DNA from: an uncultured Kiloniellaceae bacterium
GTDB taxonomy: Bacteria > Pseudomonadota > Alphaproteobacteria > Kiloniellales > Kiloniellaceae
NCBI GenBank assembly: GCA_947493695.1
Contig: CANLSF010000003.1
Coordinates: 558,001-622,000 of the forward strand
Length of the DNA stretch: 64,000 bases
Direction: 5' to 3'
Shown: one piece after another, positions 15,847 to 25,228 of the stretch
How positions within the stretch are numbered: the stretch's first letter is position 1
Layout: each line of letters starts with the position of its first letter
The notes under the pieces: model-generated
Database searches by the model: none
Told to the model about the DNA's origin: nothing
Seen by the model: the letters and a program-made list of their open reading frames with translations, nothing else
Program-made: the position numbers and the translations under genes

Positions 15847-16764
15847 ATGGCATCGAGTGACAAAACAGAAAGGCCGTCCAAGACGACGCTGGGGAGCTTC
15901 TTGATCGTAGGTGCCGTTTTTTTGATGGCGACCCAGGATGCTCTCATTAAATACATCAGCGCCGACCTCACACTTGGTCAGATATTTTTATTCCGCTCGA
16001 TCCTTGTTCTCCTGCTCTTGCATGGGATCGCGAGGGGCAGCCGCGCATGCTGGCGCGATGCCTTTATGATCGGTCCGCTTGCACGCGCCGTGTTTCTGAC
16101 CCTGATGTACGCTTTGCTGTATTCCGTCATTGCGTCGATGCCCTTATCCACACTGGCTGCAGGCTTTTACACCGGTCCGCTTTTTATCATTCTGCTGTCC
16201 GGGTTTTTCCTGAAAGAGCCCGTCTCACCCGCGGCCTGGGGCGCCGTTGCGTTCGGGTTTCTGGGGGTTCTGGTGCTCTTGAAACCGGGATCGGATTCGT
16301 TCGCCCCTTTAGTCCTCGTGCCGGTCTCGGCTGGTTTTTTCTATGCCGTCGCTGCGGTCCTGACTCGCGGTCGCTGTCAGAACGCATCGCCACTTGCGAT
16401 GGCACTGGCTTTGAACCTTTGCCTGCTCACTGCCGGAATCATCGTTTCCACGTTCGGATATCTGCAAGGCGAACTGCCAGTCAGCTCTTTCGTTGCAAGA
16501 TTCCTGCTCTCGCTTGGTCTGCTCGACTGGGGCCTTCTTTTCCTGCTTGCGGCACTGATGGTTGGAATCGGGCTCGGCCTCGCCACCGCATACAAGATAG
16601 CGCAGCCCGCAGTCATCGCGAGCTTTGACTACAGCTATTTGATCTTCGCCACTCTCTTTGGGATGTTGCTTTTTGCCGAAACGCCTGAGATTTCCACCCT
16701 GCTGGGGATGGGAATGATCGCAAGCGCCGGGCTCATAAGCTATTGGTTCAATGGAGCCCGCTAG
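15847..16764 (+). CDS. EamA/DMT-family transporter
   Basis: About 305 residues forming two EamA repeats of roughly five membrane segments each; the protein begins after a short polar N-terminus and includes ATQDALIKYISADLTLGQ, typical of the first helix of drug/metabolite exporters, and LGVLVLLKPG at the end of the first repeat. ATG 15847 has AGGA 8 bases upstream; an in-frame TTG at 15811 lacks this. Likely an exporter of a small metabolite under control of the divergent LysR. Confidence 0.9.
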   Translation: MASSDKTERPSKTTLGSFLIVGAVFLMATQDALIKYISADLTLGQIFLFRSILVLLLLHGIARGSRACWRDAFMIGPLARAVFLTLMYALLYSVIASMPLSTLAAGFYTGPLFIILLSGFFLKEPVSPAAWGAVAFGFLGVLVLLKPGSDSFAPLVLVPVSAGFFYAVAAVLTRGRCQNASPLAMALALNLCLLTAGIIVSTFGYLQGELPVSSFVARFLLSLGLLDWGLLFLLAALMVGIGLGLATAYKIAQPAVIASFDYSYLIFATLFGMLLFAETPEISTLLGMGMIASAGLISYWFNGAR

Positions 16765-16843
16765 TGCGGCGTCAAATCCCGCAATTTTGCTTTGCCGCAA
16801 GACTTGTCGGGCTGAACGGAATCGACAGAAACGAATTGAAGCC

Positions 16844-17359
16844 ATGACCTTGAAAGATAGAACGATAGAGACCGACCGTCTGCGCCTCGTGCCTTGCCAG
16901 CCGGAACACGCGACTGCGTTGAACGATATCAACAAGCTGCCGGAGGTCATGAAGTACATCACCGGCAAGGGCGAGACACTTGACGGAACACTGGCCTTTA
17001 TCGAGCGCGTGATGCAGTGCTGGGCAGAGCATGGCTGTTCCTGGTGGACGCTGTTCGACAAGGTGTCTGACAAATGTGTCGGCGGCGTAACGCTCCAGTA
17101 CCTCCCCGGGGATTCGCAAGGCCGCCTTGAGATCGGCTGGCGCCTCGCGCCCTCACAGCAGGGAAAGGGCTATGCGACCGAGGCGGGACAAGCAGCCATC
17201 GACTTCGGCCATCGCAACTTCGAGGGGGAGCAAATCGTCGCGGTGGCACACCCTGACAACACGGCGTCTCACAATGTGATGAAGCGGCTCGGAATGACCT
17301 ATCTCGGCATCGAAGAACATTATGGCGAGCCTTGCGTGGTCTACGGACTCCCGCTTTGA
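16844..17359 (+). CDS. GNAT acetyltransferase, RimJ/RimL type
   Basis: About 171 residues with the RimJ/RimL pattern: IETDRLRLVPCQPEHA at the start, GRLEIGWRLAPSQQGKGYATEA (acetyl-CoA loop QQGKGYA), and HPDNTASHNVMKRLGMTYLG near the end. An in-frame ATG at 16751 would add 31 atypical residues, so 16844 is preferred. It follows the EamA gene on the same strand and may be cotranscribed; an acetylase next to an exporter could serve detoxification, which is only inference. Confidence 0.88.
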   Translation: MTLKDRTIETDRLRLVPCQPEHATALNDINKLPEVMKYITGKGETLDGTLAFIERVMQCWAEHGCSWWTLFDKVSDKCVGGVTLQYLPGDSQGRLEIGWRLAPSQQGKGYATEAGQAAIDFGHRNFEGEQIVAVAHPDNTASHNVMKRLGMTYLGIEEHYGEPCVVYGLPL

Positions 17360-17480
17360 TGGTCGTTGATTCTCACTGTTTATGAAAGGTCGCATTACTC
17401 GAAGCAGACCAAACTCTGGTGTCTTTGGGTGCCAGAAACACCCATCGAGCATATACCGCCGCTGAGTGCTGCGACTGACG

Positions 17481-17942
17481 TTACAGTGGCAGTTCCAACG
17501 TCGCCTTTTCAGCCGACACCACGATCGAAGTGCGAAACTTTCGAACATTCTTATCCGCGAAGAAAAACCGGTGTGTGAAAGCTTCGTAGCCGGCAATATC
17601 CTTTGCTACGACGATCATGACAAAATCCGCATCGCCGGCGATGCAGTAGAAATTCAAAACCTGTTCGTCCAGTCGTGCCTTTCGTTTGAAGGCATCAATC
17701 TGATCCAGCCGGTCCCGCTCAAGCTCGACCGAGACGATTGCGGTGATGCCGAGCCCCAGCTTTTTCTGGTCCAGCACGGCAACTTCTCTCTGAATCACAC
17801 CGCTTTCCCGCAAAACCCGAAGCCTGCGTTGGATTGAAGCTGTGGAGAGCCCCGTCCGTTCCGCCATGTCCTGTACGGTCGTCTTGACGTTCTTCTGAAG
17901 CAGCGCGAGTAACTGCCGATCCTTCACATCGATTTCACTCAT
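17481..17942 (-). CDS. Lrp/AsnC-family regulator
   Basis: About 153 residues: N-terminal helix-turn-helix (LLALLQKNVKTTVQDMAERTGLSTASIQRRLRVL) and a C-terminal RAM ligand-binding domain (AIVSVELERD, VLNFYCIAGDADFVMIVVAKDI). I place the start at the ATG encoding MSEIDVKDRQ; ten residues further upstream are also open. It is divergent from azlCD, a branched-chain amino acid exporter that is classically controlled by an adjacent Lrp-like regulator, so it very likely regulates azlCD. Confidence 0.9.
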   Translation of the reverse strand: MSEIDVKDRQLLALLQKNVKTTVQDMAERTGLSTASIQRRLRVLRESGVIQREVAVLDQKKLGLGITAIVSVELERDRLDQIDAFKRKARLDEQVLNFYCIAGDADFVMIVVAKDIAGYEAFTHRFFFADKNVRKFRTSIVVSAEKATLELPL

Positions 17943-18036
17943 ACCATCAAATTTCCCATCACTTTTGATCACACTCTATCGACTTATCGCGAAATCGGCA
18001 ATTTATCCAATCAAACTATCACTCTAACTTGCCGTA

Positions 18037-18717
18037 ATGAAACAAGGTGCAATTGCCATTCTCCCCCTCGCGTTCGGGGCCGCTATCTACGGCTTCGCGT
18101 TCGGCATCCTCGCGGCTCAGACCGGCTTTCCCTGGTGGGGAGTCGCCATGATGAGCGGCGCGGTTCATGCAGGATCATCTCAGATCGTCGCCGTCGAGCA
18201 GTTCTCCGGCGGTTCGGCACTTCTCGGGGCCGCTCTGGCGGGGGCGGCGCTCAATTTGCGTTACATCGGGATCGTCGCGTCGCTGGCCGAGGTACTGCAG
18301 GGACTTCCGCTTCGTTTCAGGCTCCTGGCCATACACATAACCGGTGATGAAAACTGGGCCCTGACCATGGCCGAGCGGGCGAAAGACCCGGCGGTCGGGG
18401 CGGCATTCCTGCTGGGTTCAGGCTTTGTCATGATCAGCGTTTGGATTGCCTCAACAGCCTTTGGCGCGGTCCTCGGCGCATCCTTGCCGGACCTCGAGCA
18501 GTTTGGTCTGGGCTTTGCCTTCACCGCGGCCTTCATCGCAATGGCGCGCGGCATGTGGCGCGGACACCGGAACACCCTGCCCTGGCTGATCAGCTTTGCC
18601 GTCACAGGCGTCCTGGTGATCACCGGACTTCCCAAGGCCTACGCAATTGTCTGCGGCGCTCTATGTGGCGTTACCTTGTCGCTCCTGATGCGCCACACGC
18701 GGGTTAGGGAAAGATGA
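18037..18717 (+). CDS. azlC: Branched-chain amino acid exporter large subunit AzlC
   Basis: A 226-residue inner-membrane protein with the AzlC signature: FGAAIYGFAFGILAAQTGFPWWGVAMMSGAVHAGSSQ split over the first helices, ALNLRYIG and the following hydrophobic segments. With AzlD it exports branched-chain or related amino acids. Its stop overlaps the azlD start by 4 bases (ATGA), showing translational coupling. Confidence 0.92.
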   Translation: MKQGAIAILPLAFGAAIYGFAFGILAAQTGFPWWGVAMMSGAVHAGSSQIVAVEQFSGGSALLGAALAGAALNLRYIGIVASLAEVLQGLPLRFRLLAIHITGDENWALTMAERAKDPAVGAAFLLGSGFVMISVWIASTAFGAVLGASLPDLEQFGLGFAFTAAFIAMARGMWRGHRNTLPWLISFAVTGVLVITGLPKAYAIVCGALCGVTLSLLMRHTRVRER

Positions 18718-19010
18718 CCAGTTCTCATTGGATACTGATCGGCATTCTTGCTGTCGCAGCCTTTGCCATCCGCCTAACCGGATGGATCGCAGGCAACGCC
18801 ATCCGGAAATCCCGCATGGCGCCCCTGCTCGAAGATCTGCCCGGCTTGATCGTTGTGTCTCTCGTCGCAGCGTCATTGGCCGGGCAGTCTATTCTGACTT
18901 GGCTCGCGGCAGCGGTGGCCCTCGGCACAGCCTGGAAAACGAACAGTGTCGTCGCAACAATGCTGGTTGGCGTCGCGGCCTTCGCCGGACTCTCGTTGAT
19001 GGGCCGCTAG
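18714..19010 (+). CDS. azlD: Branched-chain amino acid exporter small subunit AzlD
   Basis: A 98-residue protein with about three hydrophobic segments and the AzlD-typical RKSRMAPLLEDLPGLIVVSLVAAS. It is the small partner of AzlC, with which it overlaps by 4 bases. Confidence 0.9.
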   Translation: MTSSHWILIGILAVAAFAIRLTGWIAGNAIRKSRMAPLLEDLPGLIVVSLVAASLAGQSILTWLAAAVALGTAWKTNSVVATMLVGVAAFAGLSLMGR

Positions 19011-19011
19011 T

Positions 19012-19992
19012 TCAAGAGCGAGCATCCGAGAGGGTATGTGAAGGGTGAAGCCGCGCACCGGGCTCAACCAAGGCGCTCTCCCGATGGCCTTCAATGACCT
19101 GTTCACCTCCTGCGTCTCGCTCCATCCGCTGTGCCCAGGCGTCAGCCAGATCAATCAACACGCTTTTGAACTGACGCTTAGCAACGAAAGTAAAGAGAGT
19201 GCGGGAGAGCAATCCGCCCTTGGGAACCGCTTCGATGTTTATCGAAAACAGCGAACCGCTTCCCTGCGGCTCAACAGACCAGCGGCCCTGAAGATCGGAA
19301 ATCGGATAGGGATAGTCGGGCGCATCTGTATGGATTTTAAAACCGAAGGAGCGCCCTTCTTCGAAGAGATCGCAGGTCTCTGTCCAACTTTCGCCCTTTG
19401 GACCGAAGCAGCGGCGTTTCATCCCGATACCGTCGCCTGACAGCACTTCAACTCTGGAAAGATTACTGGCAACATCGGCGTAGCCGGGATGATCGGTCAT
19501 GACCTCCCACACCCGTTCCGCAGGCGCATCCACCGCCCGCTCCACCCGCGCGATCAGCACGCCTCCTTCTAGATGAACACTGGCCCGGCTGACCGGCGCC
19601 AGAATCCTGCGGGCCCCGACATACTGACCAATGGCGAAGACAGCGACGAAGGCGGCAACGACATCGATTGCGATGATCCCGATCTCGGTGAAGAACTGCC
19701 ATCCCAAAAAGGCAAGCACGCCACTCGCGAGCAGCCAGCCGATGTCCGCATAAACAACCAGCATCACCTGTGCTTTTGTCACAAAGCGGTTGCTCGCCAT
19801 CAGCACAAGGTCGAGCGCGAAAATGAGAAGCCCAACGCCCAGTAACCTCAGCGCAAGAGGTTTCCAGCCGGTCGGATCCATAAACATCATCTGCGCCACA
19901 TCCGCGGCAAAAATGATCAACTCCAACCCGACCAGAGCAGAGAAGGCAGCGTTCAGCGCAAGAAACCTTCGGGAAACAGTGGTGGTCGACAT
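19012..19992 (-). CDS. Membrane-anchored SRPBCC-domain protein
   Basis: About 326 residues in two parts. The first about 130 residues contain roughly four membrane segments (ALNAAFSALVGLELIIFAAD, LRLLGVGLLIFALDLVLMA, VYADIGWLLASGVLAFLG, IGIIAIDVVAAFVAVFAIG). The rest is a SRPBCC/START-like lipid- or ligand-binding domain beginning at RVERAVDAPAERVWEVMTDHPGYADV. An SRPBCC domain fused to a four-helix membrane part is unusual. The start is set at the ATG of MSTTTVSRR; 14 more codons upstream are open. Function unknown. Confidence 0.75.
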   Translation of the reverse strand: MSTTTVSRRFLALNAAFSALVGLELIIFAADVAQMMFMDPTGWKPLALRLLGVGLLIFALDLVLMASNRFVTKAQVMLVVYADIGWLLASGVLAFLGWQFFTEIGIIAIDVVAAFVAVFAIGQYVGARRILAPVSRASVHLEGGVLIARVERAVDAPAERVWEVMTDHPGYADVASNLSRVEVLSGDGIGMKRRCFGPKGESWTETCDLFEEGRSFGFKIHTDAPDYPYPISDLQGRWSVEPQGSGSLFSINIEAVPKGGLLSRTLFTFVAKRQFKSVLIDLADAWAQRMERDAGGEQVIEGHRESALVEPGARLHPSHTLSDARS

Positions 19993-20160
19993 ATCAAATC
20001 CTTTCGTAGCTGAATTGCGCCGAAAGGATTTCACCTGCGCCGAGGGACTTCAATTACCTCGGATATCATGACGCAGAAACAAGCTCTACGCGCACCGCCG
20101 CTCTGTCGATGGATTACAAGTCGAGGAGTCTGTTCTTTTCAACTCATGCCACCGAAGACC

Positions 20161-21417
20161 CTACAGCGCGACGATTTCCTGCATTGCGGTCAGGAACTGC
20201 GCCACTTCCTGTTCCGTGTTGTAGTGGCACATCGAAACCCGAACGCAATCCTTCAGGCCAAGCGGGGTTAGGATGTTTGCCGAATAGTGATCCGCCTTGC
20301 GGGCATGGGTCCGGATGCCCCGGTCACGCAATGCGCTGACCAGTGTCTCCGCGTCCATGCCTTTGACGTACATGGAAACCAGGCCTTCGCGCAGAGGATT
20401 CTCCGGGCCGCAGAGCACGCCGACTTCCGGCATCTCGGTCAGGCCTTTGAGGTTGCCGGTGCCAAAGAGCATGGCGTCGGTCAGATCCTTTTCATGGGCG
20501 TGAATCGCTTTGCTCGCCGCCTCGATCCGGGTGCGCCGGTCGGTGGAGTCCGTAACCTGACTGCCGAGCCATTCGAAGTAGTTCACGACGTCGGAGAAGG
20601 TCGCATAGGCGCCGGTATCGCGCGTGCCCAGCTCCCACTGTTCCTGCGCCGCGCCGATCAGACCGTCATGAGGCAGTTGGGTAAAGCGGTCAGAGATCCA
20701 GGCGATACCATAACCGTGGCGCGAAAAGGCTTTGTAGGGCGAGATCACGTAACCATCGATACCGTAGGAGTCGATATCGATCCCGCCGTGGGCAGCGTGC
20801 TGAATGCCGTCGACAATGATGAAACACTCCGGCGCAACGCTGCGGATCGCCTTTGCGATAGACCCCACGTCAACACCCATGCCGCTGACCGGCGAAGTGT
20901 GCAGGATGGTCGCAACCCGCGTGTCGGGCGTGATGTGGGGCAGATAGTCTTCGGCGGTGACCGATCCGGTCTCGGCGTTGTGCGCGACCGAGACGTAGTC
21001 CTTGCCGGCAATCCCGGCCCAGCGGATGCAGGCGCTGCGTGACGCCGGATGTTCCAGCGTACTCCCTAAAACGATGCCCCCTTTTTCAGCCCCCAGGATT
21101 GCCGTGCTGATCAGACGGAACAGCAACTCTGTGCCGCTTTCGCCGACAAAGACCTGCCCTCCGGTGGCGTTGAAAAAGAGCTTGGTATCTTCCTTGGCCC
21201 TGGCGATCACGCGGACCAGTTCGTGCGCCGCCGGATTATCGCGTCCCTGATTGTCAGGTATGGCCGCCATTTCCTGCGAGGTCTCAACCACCGAGTTCAA
21301 GGTCAGCGCACCACCGGCATTCTCGAAGAAAACCCGGTTTCCCTGGTAGGGGCAGCTCGCTACATGCGCAAAGCGCGCGCGCACTTCGTTGATCAGGTTT
21401 TCATTGGATCCCAGCAT
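20161..21417 (-). CDS. Class V aminotransferase / cysteine desulfurase-like PLP enzyme
   Basis: A 418-residue fold-type I PLP enzyme. The motif IVDGIQHAAHGGIDIDSYGIDGYVIS holds the PLP-contacting Asp and SPYKAFSRHG the Schiff-base lysine; the N-terminal RVFFENAGGALT is the family opening. No catalytic-loop cysteine of true cysteine desulfurases is obvious in the expected place, so it may be an aminotransferase, epimerase or lyase. It is divergent from a LysR regulator that probably controls it. Confidence 0.85.
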   Translation of the reverse strand: MLGSNENLINEVRARFAHVASCPYQGNRVFFENAGGALTLNSVVETSQEMAAIPDNQGRDNPAAHELVRVIARAKEDTKLFFNATGGQVFVGESGTELLFRLISTAILGAEKGGIVLGSTLEHPASRSACIRWAGIAGKDYVSVAHNAETGSVTAEDYLPHITPDTRVATILHTSPVSGMGVDVGSIAKAIRSVAPECFIIVDGIQHAAHGGIDIDSYGIDGYVISPYKAFSRHGYGIAWISDRFTQLPHDGLIGAAQEQWELGTRDTGAYATFSDVVNYFEWLGSQVTDSTDRRTRIEAASKAIHAHEKDLTDAMLFGTGNLKGLTEMPEVGVLCGPENPLREGLVSMYVKGMDAETLVSALRDRGIRTHARKADHYSANILTPLGLKDCVRVSMCHYNTEQEVAQFLTAMQEIVAL

Positions 21418-21527
21418 TCTCTTTTCCCTTTAACAAACACCCATCAACGGGCTTGGCACACACGCCTTTGCAGAACCCCTGCTTGATACCACCATCATTC
21501 ACGCGGTAAAAAGCACTTATTCCAACA

Positions 21528-21539
21528 ATCATTCATGAT
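21528..21539. promoter_or_regulatory. Possible LysR site before the LysR gene
   Basis: ATCAT and ATGAT form a short inverted repeat with a 2-base centre in the 130-bp divergent region between the PLP enzyme and the LysR gene, 8 bases upstream of the LysR start. It is short, so support is modest. Confidence 0.35.
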
Positions 21540-21547
21540 AATTTCTC

Positions 21548-22477
21548 ATGCAAAATACGCCTCAGCGCGGTAGTGATTCCCTCATCCTGGCTGCGTTGCC
21601 CGCCATTGAGGCCGCCGCGCGGTTGGGCAGCTTCACCCGCGCGGCCCAGGAACTCGGCCTGACCCAGGGTGCGGTCTCCCGCCGCATCCAGTCTCTGGAA
21701 AGTCACCTTGGTGTCGCGCTCTTCACCCGGCAGGGCCGCGCGGTAAAAATAACCACAGACGGCCTGCGGCTGGCAGAAACCGCCACAGCGATCCTTCGTC
21801 AGATCGAAACCACGCGTCTGGAACTCAGTGGCTCCCTGACGGGCAGCTTACGGATCGGGGTCCTACCCTCCCTCGGCGGCTTGTGGCTGGCGCCGCGCCT
21901 TCAGGCCTTCACGCAGCTTCATCCCGGTCTTTCGGTTAGCGTCTCGACCGTCGATGCGGATTTCAGCGCCGCCCACAAAGACCCGGTGAATTGGGATCCG
22001 TCTCTGTTGGATATCGTCCTGACCTGGGGACACGGCGGCTGGGCGCCCCTGACCGCCAAGACGCTTTTCCGCGAGGAGATGATCGCCGTCTGCAGCCCTG
22101 ACTTCAAAACCGGGCATGCAATCGAGGCCGCCGCCGACCTTTGGACCGCCCCTCGCCTCGCCCACACAACCCGTCCCAACGCGTGGGACGCCTACGCCGA
22201 AGCCCGTAACATCGCCGTCGCCCCCGGCCATACCAGCGCAGGTCACGCCTCCCAACTGGCCTTCGACCACTTCTACATGATCCGCGAAGGCGCATTGGCT
22301 GGTAGCGGCTCAGCGTTGCTGCCGACGTTCCTGGTCGCCAAGGACGTCACCGGCGGATTGCTCGTTCAGACCGGTCCGACCTGGGGCACCGGCGCGCAGT
22401 ATGCGGCTGTGGGAACGAGCACGGCCTTTGGACGACCTGCTGCAAAGGCTTTTCTGGATTGGCTCGTTGCGGTGTAA
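21548..22477 (+). CDS. LysR-family regulator (GcvA-like)
   Basis: A 309-residue LysR regulator of the GcvA-like branch: helix-turn-helix in AAARLGSFTRAAQELGLTQGAVSRRIQSLE, then LRIGVLPSLGGLWLAPRLQAF and PLTAKTLFREEMIAVCSPDF in the ligand-binding domain. It is divergent from the class V PLP enzyme gene. Confidence 0.93.
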   Translation: MQNTPQRGSDSLILAALPAIEAAARLGSFTRAAQELGLTQGAVSRRIQSLESHLGVALFTRQGRAVKITTDGLRLAETATAILRQIETTRLELSGSLTGSLRIGVLPSLGGLWLAPRLQAFTQLHPGLSVSVSTVDADFSAAHKDPVNWDPSLLDIVLTWGHGGWAPLTAKTLFREEMIAVCSPDFKTGHAIEAAADLWTAPRLAHTTRPNAWDAYAEARNIAVAPGHTSAGHASQLAFDHFYMIREGALAGSGSALLPTFLVAKDVTGGLLVQTGPTWGTGAQYAAVGTSTAFGRPAAKAFLDWLVAV

Positions 22478-22532
22478 GCGCAAACAGTGTTGAACACAGG
22501 CAACTTCAAGAGAACGACTCTCATTCAAGCCC

Positions 22533-23711
22533 CTACGATTGCCGTAGCGCCTGATCCAGGTCGGCGATCAAATCATCGCTGTCCTCAATCCCCACAGACA
22601 TCCGGATCATGCCGGGCGTAACACCCTGCGCCTTGATTTGCATGTCGGTCAGTCGGGCACGAAACATCACTGCAGGCTGTACGACCAGTGTTTCAACACC
22701 GCCAAGGCTCGCTGCGTTCAGGCAGAGTCGGAGATTGGCAACGAACCTTAGCCCGACGTCATAGCCACCCGTCAGATCGAAAGTCAGCATTCCGCCGAAA
22801 CCCGTCATTTGCCGCCGGGCAAGATCATGTTGGGGATGTGACGTCAGACCTGGATAGTAGACCTCCCCAACGCTGGAATGCTCCTTGAGAAACTTTGCAA
22901 TCTTCCCGGCGTTTGCGTTGTGAAGGTCGATGCGCGCTTTTAAGGTTCTTAATCCGCGCAGAGCCAGCCAGGCATCAAAAGGCGCACCCACGGGACCAAG
23001 GTCCATAGTTGTGCCCCATATCCGCTCCAGGTGCTCCCGCGATCCGACAACAGCTCCAGCTAACAGATCATGGTGACCGCCGATGTATTTTGTCGCGCTG
23101 TGAACCACCAGATCGATGCCGAAGTCTATGGGTCTCTGATTGATCGGCGATGCGAAGGTATTGTCACAGATAGTCAGCACGTCGGCAGCCCGTGCGATCC
23201 GCGATACAGCATGCAGATCAGTCAATGCGGTAAGCGGGTTTACGGGGGTCTCTATCAGTATCAGCTTTGTATTGGGACGGATGGCCTCTGCGAATGCCTG
23301 AGGCCGGGTTTGATCAACGTAGGTCGTGTCAACACCGTAACGGGTCATGAATTTCTGCAGGAAGTTTGTGGTCGCGCTGTAATGGCTGTCCTGTGCGACA
23401 ATATGATCGCCCTGTGAGACGATGCTTAAGATCGTAGTCGTCATTGCCCCCATGCCGGAGGACAAAATCATCCCGCTCTCTGCGCCTTCTAGATCGGCGA
23501 TAACCCGCGCAAGCCGGGTCGCAGTGGGGTTCCCGTGACGGCCATAAAACTCGGAGTTATGGGGCTCGACAGCCTTGTGCGCAAAATCATGGGCATCGTC
23601 TGCCAGGTACGTCACAGACTGGCATATCGGGGGAGAAACCGCATGATCTGTGCGGAACGCCCCATCGGCGTGAAGCGCGACCGTTGCTGGCGAAATTTTT
23701 TTTGGTGTCAT
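22533..23711 (-). CDS. Cystathionine gamma-lyase/beta-lyase family PLP enzyme
   Basis: About 392 residues of the Cys/Met-metabolism PLP family. Recognisable motifs include ESGMILSSGMGAMTTTILS, TLICDNTFASPINQRP-type segment (DNTFASP) with the PLP-contacting Asp, and HSATKYIGGHHDLLAG with the Schiff-base lysine. It may act as cystathionine beta- or gamma-lyase or methionine gamma-lyase; the sequence alone does not separate them. The start at the ATG of MTPKKISPATVALHADG fits the family; an upstream 37-residue extension does not. It is divergent from an AraC regulator. Confidence 0.9.
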   Translation of the reverse strand: MTPKKISPATVALHADGAFRTDHAVSPPICQSVTYLADDAHDFAHKAVEPHNSEFYGRHGNPTATRLARVIADLEGAESGMILSSGMGAMTTTILSIVSQGDHIVAQDSHYSATTNFLQKFMTRYGVDTTYVDQTRPQAFAEAIRPNTKLILIETPVNPLTALTDLHAVSRIARAADVLTICDNTFASPINQRPIDFGIDLVVHSATKYIGGHHDLLAGAVVGSREHLERIWGTTMDLGPVGAPFDAWLALRGLRTLKARIDLHNANAGKIAKFLKEHSSVGEVYYPGLTSHPQHDLARRQMTGFGGMLTFDLTGGYDVGLRFVANLRLCLNAASLGGVETLVVQPAVMFRARLTDMQIKAQGVTPGMIRMSVGIEDSDDLIADLDQALRQS

Positions 23712-23899
23712 GGCTTTGTCTCTCAAGATTAAAGAGATTGGCGAAAGAAATGTGCGCCGGGCGATTCGAGATAGTCTCAATGCCTGCGGCCGGAAACACA
23801 CCGGCATCGTCAGCACCGGCATCTGAGTGTGAGTCTAGATTGACCTGATCAAGCAAAGGGGCCATATTTCACGAGATCGGGCCACATTCGGATTAAAGG

Positions 23900-24649
23900 T
23901 TGAAACTCCTCGGCATATCCTCGGCAGACTCACTGCAAAAGGTATCGCGCCCGGTCGTCATGCTCTCAAAGGACTACGAGCCCGGTGCGCGCACCAATCT
24001 TCATGTTCATTCCCGGATACAGTTTCTCTTTTCGCAGACAGGCACTATGAGGGCGCGAACCCGCTTGGGTTCGTGGATTGTGCCAACCGGATACGGCTTG
24101 CTGATCCCCGCCGGGATTGAGCATGAGGTGGAGATGTTCGGACAGGTTTCGCTCCGCTCGGCCTATATTCAACAAGAGACGATGGCCGCGCACGGTAACC
24201 AGAACTGTAGCGTCATTCGGGTTTCACCATTACTAGCAATCTCGATCGACCGATTTGCGAGCCGTCCCGTTGAATATGATGAAGACGACATCGCCACCCC
24301 TTTGGCAGCAGTCATAATTTCTGAAATTGCAGGTACGCAACCATCGCCGATGGCGTTGCCCTTTCCGGAACCATCGAACCTGCGTGCGGTCGCTGATGAA
24401 CTACTAAATGATCCCGCGTCAACAAAATCAATTGACCACTGGGCTGCCGAGGCGGGAATGAGTCGCCGCTCCTTCACGCGCTCTTTTCGCGCAGCGACAA
24501 GCATGAGTTTCGGCCATTGGCGGCAGCGACTAAGATATCAGACCGCGAGCGAGCTTATGGCGGCCGGCCATCCAGCCTCGCGGATCGCGGCGCGAGTAGG
24601 CTACAAATCATCGGCGGCCTTAAAAGCGATGATGGAACGGATTGAATAA
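23900..24649 (+). CDS. AraC-family regulator
   Basis: A 249-residue AraC regulator of the cupin-plus-HTH type. The N-terminal cupin has HVHSRIQFLFSQTG and LLIPAGIEHEVE; the C-terminal AraC domain has IDHWAAEAGMSRRSFTRSFRAATSMSFGHWRQRLR and the second helix-turn-helix ASRIAARVGYKSSAALKAMM. The start is a TTG at 23900, with an internal ATG at 23960 as an alternative. It is divergent from the trans-sulfuration-type PLP enzyme and probably regulates it. Confidence 0.88.
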   Translation: MKLLGISSADSLQKVSRPVVMLSKDYEPGARTNLHVHSRIQFLFSQTGTMRARTRLGSWIVPTGYGLLIPAGIEHEVEMFGQVSLRSAYIQQETMAAHGNQNCSVIRVSPLLAISIDRFASRPVEYDEDDIATPLAAVIISEIAGTQPSPMALPFPEPSNLRAVADELLNDPASTKSIDHWAAEAGMSRRSFTRSFRAATSMSFGHWRQRLRYQTASELMAAGHPASRIAARVGYKSSAALKAMMERIE

Positions 24650-24715
24650 AACCGGAATCACTCAATTTCCGCAAAATATTGGCTGGGTCCAGCTTCACAA
24701 GCTTCTTCAAGTATC

Positions 24716-25147
24716 CTATTGCTGTTCCAGTTCGATAACATTTCCCTCTGGATCGCGCAGATAGACACATAGCACAGGTGCTTCCGGGCTCCCCAAATCG
24801 GTGACCTCACCGAGCCGCGTGCCTCCGGCTTCAATGACTGCGTTGATCGAGGCGTTGATGTCTTCAACTTCGAAAGCCATGTGCCCATAACCGGGTTGAT
24901 TGACGGCCGGTGTTGGACGATCCAGGAAATTCCTGTACTGAAAAATCTCCAGGAATAAACCTTCGACACCCGGCAGGCTCAGGCGCGCGGCGTAGATCTC
25001 TGATTTCGGGACGCCGTTGCCTCGGGATACAAGCTCACCGGACATGGTCCAACGTGGAACACTGTCCCTGCAGCCGAAGACTGCGTTGTAGAAATCGGCC
25101 AGCCGGTCAGTATCACGTGCCACTATACTCACGTGGCCGAACTTCAT
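24716..25147 (-). CDS. VOC-superfamily protein (glyoxalase-like)
   Basis: A 143-residue vicinal-oxygen-chelate protein with two beta-alpha-beta-beta-beta halves: FGHVSIVARDTDRLADFYNAVFG at the start and GHMAFEVEDINASINAVIEAGGTRLG followed by LRDPEGNVIELEQQ. His4-region and the terminal Glu are the usual metal ligands. Members act as glyoxalases, dioxygenases, epimerases or resistance proteins; the substrate is unknown. Confidence 0.9.
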   Translation of the reverse strand: MKFGHVSIVARDTDRLADFYNAVFGCRDSVPRWTMSGELVSRGNGVPKSEIYAARLSLPGVEGLFLEIFQYRNFLDRPTPAVNQPGYGHMAFEVEDINASINAVIEAGGTRLGEVTDLGSPEAPVLCVYLRDPEGNVIELEQQ

Positions 25148-25228
25148 CTAGTGTTCCTCCCTCGCCCAGCTAGTGTGATGAATAAGCTCGGTGTGAACAA
25201 GGTTCCCTGCCGGGCAATGGCACAGCAG

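Noticed and set aside
20035-20160. A tRNA-like segment in the gap before the class V aminotransferase gene
   Set aside because: The bases cannot be folded into a cloverleaf with a proper T-arm and acceptor stem.
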